Notes: generated by a model not told the origin, from the letters alone. Counted from the first letter of the stretch, positions 34,871 through 45,575 are shown. The stretch is DNA of 64,000 nucleotides from Crocodylus rhombifer (GCA_038503035.1 JAVSML010000048.1:622541-686540); one strand, 5' to 3'. Translations and numbers: made by a program.

Positions 34871-37665
34871 GTGGGCAAGGCAAGAGCCCCTAAAGGCACA
34901 CTTGCCTGCCTGTTCACTAATGCCAGGAGCTTGGGTAACAAGCAGGAGGAGCTTGTCCTCCTGCTCAGTGCAAAGAATTATGACGTCATTGGGATAACGG
35001 AGACCTGGTGGGACTCCACCCATGACTGGACCACGGGTATAGAGGGCTATACCCTGTACAGGAGGGATCATGTTGACAAAAGGGGCGGGGGTGTAGCTGT
35101 CTATGTGAAGGAAAGCTACATGTCCCTGCAAGCTGATGTTGGCGACCGGCATGGACAGCTAGAGACCCTCTGGGTAAAAATTCGTGGGAAAAATAGCACA
35201 GGGGACACAATGGTGGGAGTCTATTACAGACCTCCCACTCAAAGTCCTGAGCTTGACCAGGAGTTTGCCCGGGAACTGACTGAGGCCGCTTGCTCCAGGA
35301 CCTTGGTTGTCATGGGTGACTTCAATAACCCGGACATCTCGTGGGAAGATCACTCAGCAAAATTCGAGTGGTCGCAAAGCTTTCTCTCGTGCATGGATGA
35401 CCTCTACCTGACTCAAGAAGTCTATGGGCCAACGAGAGGCAAAGCGCTGCTCGACCTGGTACTGGCTACAGGGGACGACCTAATCGGCGACCTAGTGATT
35501 GATGGGAAGCTGGGTGACAGCGACCACGAGCTGATCACCTTCACCATCCGCCGTAAAGCTGGCAAGTCAGTCAGCAACACAGAAGTCCTTGACTTCAGAA
35601 AAGCCGACTTTGACAAGCTCAAGAGGCTTGTCAGTCAGGCCCTCAGGGACCGTGACCCCAGGGAGATGGGAGCTCAAGAAGAGTGGTTGCTTCTGAAGGA
35701 AGCGATCCTCAATGCACAAGCTAAATCTATTCCAATACGGAGGAAAGGCAGCAAGAAGGCACAGCAGCCCTCCTGGCTCTCTAGGGACCTAGCGGACCTC
35801 CTGCGGCTAAAAAGGAAAGCCTACAAAGGACGGAGGACGGGATTCACCTCCAAGGAGGATTATTCTGCACTGGTCCGGTCCTGCAGGGAGCAAACCAGGA
35901 AAGCCAAGGCTGCAACTGAACTCCAACTAGCTTCAAGCATCAAGGACAACAAAAAGTCCCTTTTCAGATATGTGGGGAGCCGGAGGAAAAGCAAGGGCAA
36001 TGTTGGACCCCTGCTAAACCAGATGGGGCAACTGACAACTGATGCCCAGGAAAAAGCCAACTTATTTAATAGGTACTTTGCGTCAGTCTTTCATCAGTCC
36101 CATGGGACGCCCATGCCTGCTATGGGACAGGGAGATCTGGGTGATGGGGATCCCCTACCCTCCATAAATGCTGACCTCGTGAAGAAACACCTTGAGAAGC
36201 TGGATACCTTCAAGTCAGCTGGCCCTGACAATCTGCACCCCAGGGTACTTGAGGAGCTGGTGAGCATCATAGCCCAGCCCCTGGCACGGATCTTTGAAAA
36301 CTCCTGGCGCTCTGGTGTAGTGCCTGAAGACTGGAAGAAGGCCAATGTGGTGCCGATCTTCAAGAAAGGGAGGAGAGTGGATCCGGCTAACTACAGGCCC
36401 ATTAGCCTGACTTCTATCCTGGGGAAGATCTTAAAAAAGTTTATTAAGGAGGCCATCCTTGAGGGACTGGCCCAGGCTAACATCCTAAGGGACAGCCAGC
36501 ATGGGTTTGTTGCGGGTAGGTCTTGTTTGACCAATCTCATTTCCTTCTACGATCAGGTGACCTATCACCTGGACGAGGGAGAAGAGATTGATGTCATATA
36601 TCTTGACTTCAAAAAAGCTTTTGATCTGGTATCCCATGATCATCTCTTGGCCAAACTGGCCAGTTGTGGCCTTGGGTCCACCACGATCCGCTGGCTGGGA
36701 AACTGGCTCCGTGGTCGGACCCAGAGGGTTGTAATTGATGGCAGTCACTCATCGTGGTGCCCTGTGACCAGTGGGGTCCCTCAAGGCTCTGTCCTGGGAC
36801 CCATCCTGTTCAACATCTTCATTAATGATGTGGACATTGGAGTCAGGAGCGGACTGGCCAAGTTCGCCGATGACACCATACTTTGGGGCAAAGCATCCAC
36901 GCCAGAAGATAGGCGGGTGATGCAGGCTGACCTGGACAAGCTCAGCAAATGGGCAGACGAGAACCTGATGGTGTTTAACACCGAAAAATGCAAGGTTCTC
37001 CACCTTGGGAGGAAAAACCTGCAGCAGCCTTATAGGCTCGGCAGTGCTACGTTGGATAGCACTACAGAAGAAAGAGACTTGGGGGTCATCATTGACCACA
37101 AGATGAACATGAGCCTGCAATGCGATGCTGCGGCTAGTAAAGCGACCAAAACGCTGTCTTGCATCCAGAGATGCTTCTCGAGCAAATCCCGGGACGTCAT
37201 TCTCCCCTTGTACTCGGCCTTGGTGAGGCCGCAGCTGGAGTACTGCGTCCAGTTTTGGGCTCCACAATTCAAAAAGGATGTGGAGAAGCTTGAGAGAGTC
37301 CAGAGGAGAGCCACGCGCATGATCAGAGGTCAGGAAAACAGATCTTACGATGACGGGCTGAGAGCCATGGACTCTTTAGCCTGGAAAAGCGCAGGCTCAG
37401 GGGTGATCTGGTGGCCACCTATAAGTTTCTCAGGGGTGACCACCAGGATCTGGGGGAACGTTTGTTCACCAGAGCGCCCCAAGGGATGACTAGGTCGAAC
37501 GGTCACAAACTCCTGCAAGACCGTTTCAGGCTGGACATAAGGAAGAATTTCTTTACTGTCCGAGCCCCCAAGGTCTGGAACAGTCTGCCAGCGGAGGTGG
37601 TTCAAGCACCTACATTGAACACCTTCAAGAGTAAATTGGATGCTTATCTTGCTGGGATCCTATGA
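34871..37665 (+). pseudogene. CR1 ORF2: APE endonuclease plus reverse transcriptase, one frameshift
   Basis: Numbering from the GTG at 34871, the endonuclease shows FTNARS (Asn17), ITETWWD (Glu44), VMGDFN (Asp150, Asn152) and GDSDH (Asp218, His219). The reverse transcriptase shows [10 protein letters not shown] (about 506-515), [19 protein letters not shown] (577-585), SGVPQGS (634-640) and FADD (665-668), all apparently intact. At about 37370 a GGG in the related copies reads GG, shifting the frame after residue 833. The conserved C-terminal part continues in another frame (37411-37665) to YLAGIL and TGA. There is no in-frame ATG before 35120, which lies inside the endonuclease, so the start is non-AUG, reinitiation or frameshift-linked. 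The protein would nick DNA and reverse-transcribe CR1 RNA at the target. The single-base loss could be real or an assembly error. Confidence 0.92.
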
Positions 37666-37736
37666 CCCCAGCTGACTTCCTGCCCTTTGGACAGGGGGCT
37701 GGACTCGATCTCCCGAGGTCCCTTCCACCCCTAATG

Positions 37737-37754
37737 TCTATGAAATCTATGAAA
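37737..37754 (+). repeat. CR1 3' tail, two 9-bp repeats
   Basis: TCTATGAAA occurs twice in tandem at the 3' end. CR1 lacks poly(A) and uses such short tail repeats for target priming. The same tail is seen in the copies ending at 22180, 16762 and, shorter, 38224. The 8-bp tail described for chicken CR1 is different. Confidence 0.8.
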
Positions 37755-37801
37755 TGACTCAGATTCGAGGGCTGGCAGTTAGAAAAGTATATTTCTACTT
37801 T

Positions 37802-38065
37802 TAGAAGGAATCGGAACTCATGGTAGAAGTGATATCTTGTATTAGACTAACTAGATTTTTGCAAAAAACATTTCTTTAATTGCCTCTAGCCCAATTGGTC
37901 TAGAGGCATATCTGAATACACCCTGGTTACCTGAAACAATTAAAGTTTTTTTTGTTTTTGTTTTAGGAAACAAAAAAAAAATCTAGTTGGTCTAGGTACC
38001 ACCTCTCCCACAAGTTCTGATTCCTTTTGCCTGTAGACCAACACTGCTACAACCTGGATACCTTT
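37802..38065 (+). mobile_element. foldback element, family 2, copy 2
   Basis: The left arm ('aaggaatcggaactcatggt', 'agaagtgatatc', 'ttagactaactagatttttg') is answered by the right arm ('aaaaatctagttggtctagg', 'taccacctctcccacaagtt', 'ctgattccttttg'), then the tail 'tgtagaccaacactgctaca' and 'acctggataccttt'. The loop is longer than in the 32400 copy and contains 'gcctctagcccaattggtctagaggc', itself a hairpin. It lies exactly between two opposing CR1 copies. Confidence 0.7.
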
Positions 38066-38086
38066 CTACCACCAGGTTAGACACCA

Positions 38087-38152
38087 TATATATATAGTAG
38101 TAGAATGGTATCTAGGCCAAATTTGCTGGATAGATATATATATATATATATC
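38087..38152. repeat. short (TA)n tracts
   Basis: Two alternating TA runs, about 11 bp near 38087 and about 19 bp near 38133-38151, just outside the foldback element. Confidence 0.8.
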
Positions 38153-38223
38153 CAATAAAAACCCCAAACCCAGGAAGCTTCTCTTATTCATTAATATGAC
38201 TGATACTGAGGGCTAGTGAAGAA

Positions 38224-39968
38224 GATTTCATAGACTTTAAGGCTGGAAGGGACCCCGAAGGATCATCGAATCCAGCCCCCTGCCCCAGGGGCAGGAAATC
38301 AGCTGGGGTCATAGGATCCCAGCAAGATAAGCATCTAAATGTGTTTTGAAGGCATTCAAAGTGGGTGCTTGAACAGCCTCAGGTGGCAGTCTGTTCCAAA
38401 CCTTGGGGGGCTCGGACAGTGAAGAAGTTCTTTCTTATGTCCAGCCTGAACCGGTCACAGTGGAGTTTGTGACCGTTGGATCTTGTCAACCCTTGGGGTG
38501 CTCTGGTGAACAGTCATTCCCCCAGATCCTGATGAGCACCCCTCATAAACTTATAGGTGGCCACCAGATCACCCCTGAGCCTGCGTTTTTCCAGCCTAAA
38601 GAGCCCCATGGCTCTCAGCCTGTCGGCGTAAGATCTGTTTTCCTGACCTCTGATCATGCGCGTGGCTCTCCTCTGCACCCTCTCAAGCTTCTCTACATCC
38701 TTTTTGAATTGTGGAGCCCAAAAGTGGACACAGTACTTCAGCTGCGGCCTCACCAAGGCTGAGTAGAAGGGGAGAATGACGTCCCGGGATCTGCTTGAGA
38801 AGCATCTATGGATACAAGCCAGCATTTTGCTCGCTTTACTAGCTGCAGCATCACACTGAAGGCTCATGTGCATCTTGTGGTCAATCTTGTGGTCAACCAT
38901 GACCCCCAAGTCCCTTTCATCTGTAGTGCTAACCAGCGTAGCACTACCAAGCCTATAAGTATGCTGCAGGTTTTTCCTCCCAAAGTGGAGAACCTTGCAT
39001 TTTTCAGTGTTGAACACCATCAGGTTCTCGTCCACCCATTTCATGAGTCTGTCCAGATCTGCCTGGATCATCCTCCTGTCCTCAGGTGTGGATGCTTTAC
39101 CCCAGAGTTTGGTGTCTTCGGCAAACTTGGCCAGTCCATTTCTGACACCAATGTCCACATCATTGATGAAGATGTTAAACAGTATAGGCCCTAGGACAGA
39201 GCCTTGTGGGACCCCACTGGTCACAGCACACCAAAACGATTGACTCCCATCGACCACCACCCTTTGGGTCCTACCACGGAGCCAGTTCCCCAGCCAGCAG
39301 ATCATAGTGACGTCAAGGCCACAGTTAGCCAGTTTAGCCAAGAGGTGATAGTGGGATACCAGATCGAAGGCTTTTTTAAAGTTGAGGTATATGACATCAA
39401 TCTCTTCCCCCTTGTCCAGGTGATAGGTCACCTGGTCTTAAAAGGAAATGAGATTGGTCAAGCAAGACCTACCCACAACAAACCCATGCTGGGTATCCCT
39501 CAGGATATTGCCGTCAGCTAGTCTGTTAAGCTAGTCTGGCCTCCTTGATAATCTTTTCCAAGACCTTTCCCAGGATAGAGGTCAGGCTGATGGGCCTATA
39601 GTTTGCTGGATCTATTTTCCTCCCTTTCTTGAAGATAGGCACTACATTGACCCTCTTCCAGTCATTGGGCACTTCACCAGAGCACCAAGAACTCTCAAAG
39701 ATCCATGCCAGGTGCTGAACTATGATGCTCGCCAGCTCCCTGAATACCCATCAGGGCCAGCTGACTTGAAGGTATCCAGCTTGTCGGTGTTCCTTCATGA
39801 GGGCAGCTTCAATGGAGGGCAAGGAATCTCCCTTGCCTGGGCCTCCCTGACCCATAGTGGGCAGGACCGTCCCATGAGGCTGATGGAGAAAGTGACACAA
39901 AGTACCCATTTAGCAAGTTCGCTTTTTCCTGGGTGTCAGTTGCCAGTTGCCCCATCTGGTTTAGCAAT
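38224..39968 (-). pseudogene. 5'-truncated CR1 LINE with decayed ORF2
   Basis: The minus-strand frame 39431-38514 covers the RT from [20 protein letters not shown] through [14 protein letters not shown] and the C-terminal KLERVQRRATRMIRGQENRSY. Homology extends to about 39968 in broken frames and to the CR1 tail near 38224. Catalytic motifs are damaged: the usual LDFKKAFD reads LNFKKAFD and FADD reads FAED. There is an in-frame duplication (VDHKIDHKMHM) where relatives have one copy. It is older than the copies at 22180 and 32858. Its 5' edge lies about 20 bp from the repeat that flanks the assembly gap. Confidence 0.9.
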
Positions 39969-39986
39969 GTCAACCTGGAGGTCCAG

Positions 39987-40033
39987 AGGGGAACCAAGCA
40001 GTGGACCAGGCCAGGTGAGAATTCCAGGAGCCC
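39987..40033 (+). repeat. 47-bp sequence, left copy at assembly gap
   Basis: This begins 'aggggaaccaagcagtggac' and is repeated without a mismatch at 40044-40090, on the other side of the run of ten Ns. Exact duplication right at a gap is what results when two overlapping contig ends are placed side by side, so it is probably one sequence in the real genome. Confidence 0.9.
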
Positions 40034-40043
40034 NNNNNNNNNN
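40034..40043. other. assembly gap (10 N)
   Basis: Ten ambiguous bases between exact 47-bp duplicates. The nominal length probably does not reflect a real distance. Confidence 0.98.
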
Positions 40044-41417
40044 AGGGGAACCAAGCAGTGGACCAGGCCAGGTGAGAATTCCAGGAGCCCAGGCACAATT
40101 CTGGCTTCACCTTGGTGACCTCACCCAGAGCCTGGCGGGGTTCCTCGAGATGGCGGGGTTCTCATGCCAGGGAACCGGGTTGACCTGGTGTCCAGCGTGG
40201 GCCTTAAGAAAATTTTGCTCTATTGTGTGGCAAGTGGTTGATGTGGGCCCCCTGGAGCAGCTCAGAAGTCTGTACGATGACGTTTTTGACCGTACTGCCC
40301 AACCCTTCAATCCAGGAGGGTGGACACTTTTGGTGGTTCACCCTGGTGGCAGGGCTGGGGCCAGGTGCCACATCCACAAAACTTCCAGAAATAGTTCACG
40401 GAGGTTTTCAGGGACGCATTTTTCAGGACCCTATATGCCCATCTTTGGTTCCAGGAGGGCAGTGAGAGAAACCTCCAGGGGAGAACGGTGCTGCGCCCAA
40501 GGGTCCAACCTGAGTTATGTGCCCCACTGCTGAGAGGGGGGGATGGCAGACATTTTGGTGCATGAGCTCTCCGTCTGAGTCTGGTTGTCACTCCTGGCCC
40601 GAACTCCCCGGGCCATGTCTTCTGCGGGCCCAGGCCATGCCCCATACGCTGCCGCTGCGCTTCGCTCGCCGCTCGATGTGGCAAACCTTTGGGGAGGACT
40701 CCTTGTGGGCTGGTGGGCCGCCGCTGGTTTTCAGGCAAGGTGGTTACCTCTCCCCTTCTGTTTTTCTCTCTACCTACCAATTGATATGGCAACTGCGGTC
40801 ATGTCGGGGAGGGCCCTTAGCGGGCCGGCAGTCCCCCCACCGGTGTTCAGGAGAAGCGGCTACCTCCCCAACCCGTGTGACCCTCTCCGTTGGAGACAAA
40901 GCTCTTCCCCCTGCCCCGCAGAGGAGGAGTTTGGCCAAACCCATGCTGTATGAGTCCGAGCTGCCCTGGGAGCTCCTCCCAGCGGTCTGGCCATGCTGAG
41001 AGACGCTGATGAGAGTCAGCAGGCCCAGCTGGGGGAGCCCTGCGCGGGTCCCCGCCTTGCCCCTCCGCCCTCCCCATCTCGTGGATGCCATCTTCTCTAG
41101 CAGTTGTTGTGTGGGTGGATGCTGGTGGAGGCATCCACTGCAGCTCCCCCCCACCCGAGCGGCAGGGGGTGCCCTGGGGAAAGCAGGTGGGAAGAGGGCA
41201 CTCAGGCTCTGGCCCAGCACCTGCCCTCCCCTCCCCACCATCCTTCCCCATGCTGCTGCACTGCGGTCCCCGTGCCTTCCCCAACCCGGACAAGGGGCCC
41301 TGCAGGGCCACCGAGCGGGGGCGGGGCTGCGGGCCAGAAAGTCACTGTCCCTCGCCCGGGCGGCCAGTGGGTGCCCGTCCTTGAGGCTCCCCTGCCCTGC
41401 TCTCCGAGGAGCACGGC
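40044..41417 (+). other. probable rDNA 5' external transcribed spacer (and possibly IGS), relic
   Basis: A GC-rich stretch immediately upstream of the 18S start, unlike the AT-leaning sequence elsewhere. No rRNA promoter can be recognised and ETS is not conserved enough to identify by eye, so the call comes from position and composition. Open frames here occur in all phases and are a consequence of high GC, not of coding. Confidence 0.45.
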
Positions 41418-43148
41418 TACCTGGTTGATCCTGCCAGTAGCATATGCTTGTCTCAAAGATTAAGCCGTGCATGTCTAAGTACACACAGCCGGTACAGTGA
41501 AACTGCGAATGGCTCATTAAATCAGTTATGGTTCCTTTGGTCGCTCCAACAGTTACTTGGGTAACTGTGGTAATTCTAGAGCTAATACATGCCGACGAGT
41601 GCTGACCTCCGGGGAAGCGTGCGTTTATCAGACCAAAACCAACCCAGGCTTGCCCGGCTGCTTTGGTGACTCTAGATAACCTTGGGGCGATCACACGCCC
41701 TCATGGCGGCGACGACGCATTCGAATGTCTGCCCTATCAAGTTTCGATGGTACTTTCTGTGCCTACCATGGTGACCACAGGTAATGGGTTCGATTCCAGA
41801 GAGGGAGCCTGAGAAATGGCAACCACATCCAAGGAAGGCAGCAGGTGTGCAAATTACCCACTCTTGACCTGGGGAGGTAGTGACAAAAAATAACAATACA
41901 GGTCTTTTTTGAGGCTCTGTAATTGGAATGAGTACACTTTAAATGCTTTAACAAGGATGTATTGGAGGCACCATGTCTGGTGCCAGCAGTCGCGGTAATT
42001 CCAGCTCCAGTAGCGTATATTAAAGTTGCTGCAGTTTAAAAAGATCGTAGTTGGATCTTGGGATCAAGCTGGCGGTCCACCACAAGGCGAGCTACAGCCT
42101 GTCCCAGCCCCTGCCTCTCGGTGCTCCCTTGATGCTCTTAACTGAGTGTCCTGCGGGTCCAAAGCGTTTACTCTGAAAAAATTAGAGCGTTCAAAGCAGG
42201 CTGGTCGCCGGAATATTCCAGCTAGGAATAATGGAATAGGACTCCGGTTCTATTTTGTTGGTTTTCGGAACTGGGGCCATGATTAAGAGGGACAGCTGGG
42301 GGCATTCGTATTGTGCCACTAGAGGTGAAATTCTTGGACCGGCGGAAAACAAACCAAAGCGAAAGCGTTTGCCAAGAATGTTTTCATTAATCAAGAATGA
42401 AAGTCAGAGGTTCGAAGACTATCAGATACCATCGTAGTTCCAACCACAAACGATGCTGACTAGCGATCCAGCGGCATTATTCCCATGACCCGCCGGGCAG
42501 CTTCCGGGAAACCAAAGTCTTTGGGTTCCGGGGGGAGTATGGTTGCAAACCTGAAACTTAAAGGAATTGATGGAAGGGCACCACCAGGAGTGGAGCCTGT
42601 GGCTTAATTTGACTCAACACAGGAAACCTCATCCGGCCTGGACACAGAAAGGACTGACAAATTGATAGCTCTTTCTCGATTCTGTGGGTGGTGGTGCATG
42701 GCCGTTTTTAGTTGGTGGAGTGATTTGTCTGGTTAATTCCGATAACAAACAAGATTCTGGCATGCTCACTAGTTATGTGACCCCCGAGCAGTCGGTGTCC
42801 AACTTCTTAGAGAGACAAGTGGTGTTCCCGAGATTGAGCAATAACGGGTCTGTGATGCCCTTAGATGTCCGGGGCTGCACACGTGCTACACTGACTGGCT
42901 CAGTGTGTGTGTGTCTACCCTACGCTGACAGGTGTGGGTAACCTGTTGAACCCCATTCGTGATGGGGATTGGGGATTGCAATTATTCCCCATGAACGAGG
43001 AATTCCCAGTAAGTGCATGTCATAAGCTCACATTGATTAAGTCCCAGCCCTTTGTACACGCTGCCCATCGCTACTACTGATTAGATGGTTTAGGATCGGC
43101 CCTGCCGGGGTCGGTCATGGCCCTGGCGGAGCGCTGAGAAGACAGTCG

Positions 43149-43191
<43 letters not shown>

Positions 43192-43218
43192 ATAGGTGAA
43201 CCTGTGGAAGGATCATTA
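41418..43218 (+). pseudogene. 18S (SSU) ribosomal RNA pseudogene
   Basis: The 5' end 'tacctggttgatcctgccag' and the 3' end 'cctgtggaaggatcatta' bracket about 1801 bp that follow the vertebrate 18S order throughout ('gccagcag-cgcggtaattcc', 'gaggtgaaattcttggaccg', 'acacgtgctacactg', 'gtaacaaggtttccataggt'). Compared with remembered vertebrate 18S, universally conserved sites are changed, mostly CpG to TpG or CpA: the 3' end has cctgtgg for cctgcgg, and the 530-loop region has agtcgcgg for agccgcgg. About 8-10 bases are missing near 41780 just before 'gggttcgattcc', and expansion segments are short. The working rRNA could not carry these changes, so this is a decayed copy outside the homogenising rDNA array. 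Confidence 0.92.
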
Positions 43219-43735
43219 ATGGGGTCACCGTGTGTGGTGCCGGCTCGGCAGGCGCGAGGTGAAGGGCCGTGCCCCCCCATCCCTGCCCCCAGTGTGCGCG
43301 TGCGCATGCAAACCATGTCCGGACCTCTGGGCCCCACATGCAGACCAGCCCCAGGATGCACCGCTTGCAGGACGGGTCCCCCCGAGCCACGGCAGGGGGG
43401 GACCCAGGCGCCGAGCAACCCCTTCTGCCCCCACTCGTCCTCCCCTCGGGGAGGACAGGAGTGGGGTCCCCGGAGAGGCTCACTCCTGGTGCCGGGGATT
43501 GTCTCTTGGCAGCGTTGGTCCATCACGGGGCTGCCTGCCCCTCAGCATGGCAGTGCCCTCTCTTGCTTGCATCCGTGTCGCCCCAGCCTCCATCTGGGCC
43601 ATGTGCCCCGGTTGGCTGGTTCGTGCCCCTTGCTCTTGTCCCCTGGTTTCCCCCCAGCCTCCTCAGCCCTGGCTGAGTGGGGGCGGAAAAGGGACCCCGG
43701 GCACGGTGGCAGGGTGCGATGCTTTAGCTCCGTTG
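43219..43735 (+). other. probable ITS1 relic, no 5.8S follows
   Basis: A GC-rich sequence directly after the 18S 3' end, falling to ordinary composition around 43735-43780. I looked for the conserved 5.8S start and helix sequences in the next kilobase and saw none, so the rDNA insertion appears to end inside ITS1. The end point is approximate. Confidence 0.5.
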
Positions 43736-45527
43736 GGAAAGCTGCTGAATTGGGATCTTAGTTCAAGTGATTTGTAGAAATCACGAATCTTGGTGCCTGA
43801 TGTGGCTGCAGCATGGGACAAAGATCTCCAAAATGAGGAACAGCCCTTGTGATGCTATTTAGTTTTACCTGCATAAAATTGATGCGACAGACCAATTATC
43901 TTGCTCTTCCAAAGCAGTATGATGTTAAACTGCTCACCATTTGATGGGTTTTTAGCTGTCAGTAGCCACTGCCAAAAAGTGGGCAGGAATTTTTTGCCCA
44001 AACATGTCTTAAAAAGCTTGGCCTTTCAGAGGACAGAAGTTTAGCAATTTTTTTTTTTTTTTTGTCAGCTCTTTTAAGACACGTTAGTTTAGGCCCTGGA
44101 AGATGTGCAAAATCACTGGGAACTTCTGAATGTTGTGCCATTGTCTGTAGCTCTTTCCAGAATGAAATGCTCCAGCCCTGTAACGAATAACAGCTCCAGA
44201 TTTGTGGAGGCACACTCTTATTTTCCCATCTGTCTGGTCATAATGTAGCATGATATTACCTTGTAATACATAGCCGGGCTAAGGGAGGAGATGACATTTA
44301 ACAACTGTCTGTGTTGTAACATTCATTATCTACATTTGGACATCATCAAATGTCAGAGGGAAAATAACAATGAAGGGTGACCTTGTGCAATGCAGCCACT
44401 CTGGTCCTTCCGCTCACTTGTCCTAGCTAGGTGCTAGGTCTGTATTTTCATTCACCCTCTGAAATCTGTTGCTGCTCTGCAGACTCTGCGTAGCTACTGT
44501 TTTTTTTTCTTTACAATACTTTAATCCTCTTTACCGGAATCGCTACTTAAGTGTGTTTAGGCTGAAAAGCATTTACAGTTGTTTGATGTGGTCCGATTAT
44601 GGGTATCATGTGTTGAAACCGTAGACAATTGGTTTCCCATTTTTACACGTAACACATGTTGGGTAAGGTGGAAGGGGTATTTTTTTATCTGCATGTGGAA
44701 AACTTGGTTTGACATTTTTAGTCATGTCAGATGAATCTCTAAAAGTTCAAAGATTGAATTCAGGTAGTGGCCAGAACTTCCTTTCGCCATGTCAGGGTGG
44801 AGCTGAATTTTGAGAAAATTGCAGACACCACCCAATGAGATTGTGGTGTGAGAGCTGCAGGCAAAGAGGCAGAACAGTTGCACACCTGTTGCTGAACTTG
44901 GCTTTGGGGCCAGGTGCAGGTATTATACTTTCACCAATATAAGTGATCTGTCTATACCCATAACAGAAGAAAAGTTCAGCACGCAACACCAGTCTATACC
45001 TGTAACAGAACCAAAGTTTGTGTGTAGACTGGTTTAAATGTGACAGAACCGGGGCTAAGATTTCCCCCCCATAAGGGGCAAATGTGCGTTCTGTTGGCTA
45101 CCTGTCTGAACTAAGTTGCGTATAGCAAGCCACGTAATTTAGAGTCCACCCCAGGCTTTTTGAATGTCTGTACCTAGCATGGAAGTGGATCCTGATGGCC
45201 AGTGCTCGGTTTGCACCTATGGTTTGTTTGTACATTTTTGGATGCATCCAACCAGCTCTTAATGCATATACTTTTAATAGTGTGTAGCTGGCCATGCTGT
45301 CATGCAGAACAGCCAATGTGTCTTGTGAAGGGTGTAGAACTTGTGTTAATAAATTATTGGGATATTTACCGTCTGACTAGGTACCTCCTCCAAGGCCACT
45401 GGAGTTACCGTAGGCTTGCAGTACTATGAATAATTGCAGAATGTAGCCCATTTCCTTGAATTTCTCTTGTCTGCCTGAAGATCAAACTTGGACGCTTCCA
45501 AATTCCATATTTTGGTTTATGAAGTGG

Positions 45528-45530
<3 letters not shown>
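43736..45530. other. non-coding DNA, no gene recognised
   Basis: Unique AT-leaning sequence to the right of the rDNA relic. A T-run lies near 44049-44063. Confidence 0.5.

Positions 45531-45573
<43 letters not shown>
45531..45573. repeat. (TG)n microsatellite, about 21 units
   Basis: Uninterrupted TG repeat. Alternating purine-pyrimidine, so potentially Z-DNA forming and length-variable. Confidence 0.97.

Positions 45574-45575
<2 letters not shown>

Larger units (their letters stand above)
32858..37756 (+). mobile_element. near-full-length CR1 LINE
   Basis: In order: a GC-rich tandemly repeated 5' UTR (32858 to about 33677), ORF1 (33678-34799), ORF2 (34751/34871-37665, broken by one base), a short 3' UTR and a tail of two 9-bp repeats TCTATGAAA (37737-37754). 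At about 4.9 kb it is near the usual CR1 full length. CR1 copies are almost always heavily 5'-truncated, so a copy with its 5' UTR and an intact ORF1 is unusual and implies recent activity. It sits tail to tail with the CR1 at 38224-39968, across a foldback element. Confidence 0.93.

Noticed and set aside
34871..34873. GTG 34871 as the proven ORF2 start
   Set aside because: It is only the first near-cognate codon after the ORF1 stop in the right frame; nothing in the sequence proves initiation there.
40517..41694. Several long overlapping frames in all phases
   Set aside because: High GC removes stop codons; the frames overlap on both strands and run into the 18S pseudogene, so they are not genes.
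41418..43218. Functional 18S rRNA gene
   Set aside because: Universally conserved bases are changed, a conserved block near 41780 has lost about 8-10 bases, and no 5.8S or 28S follows.
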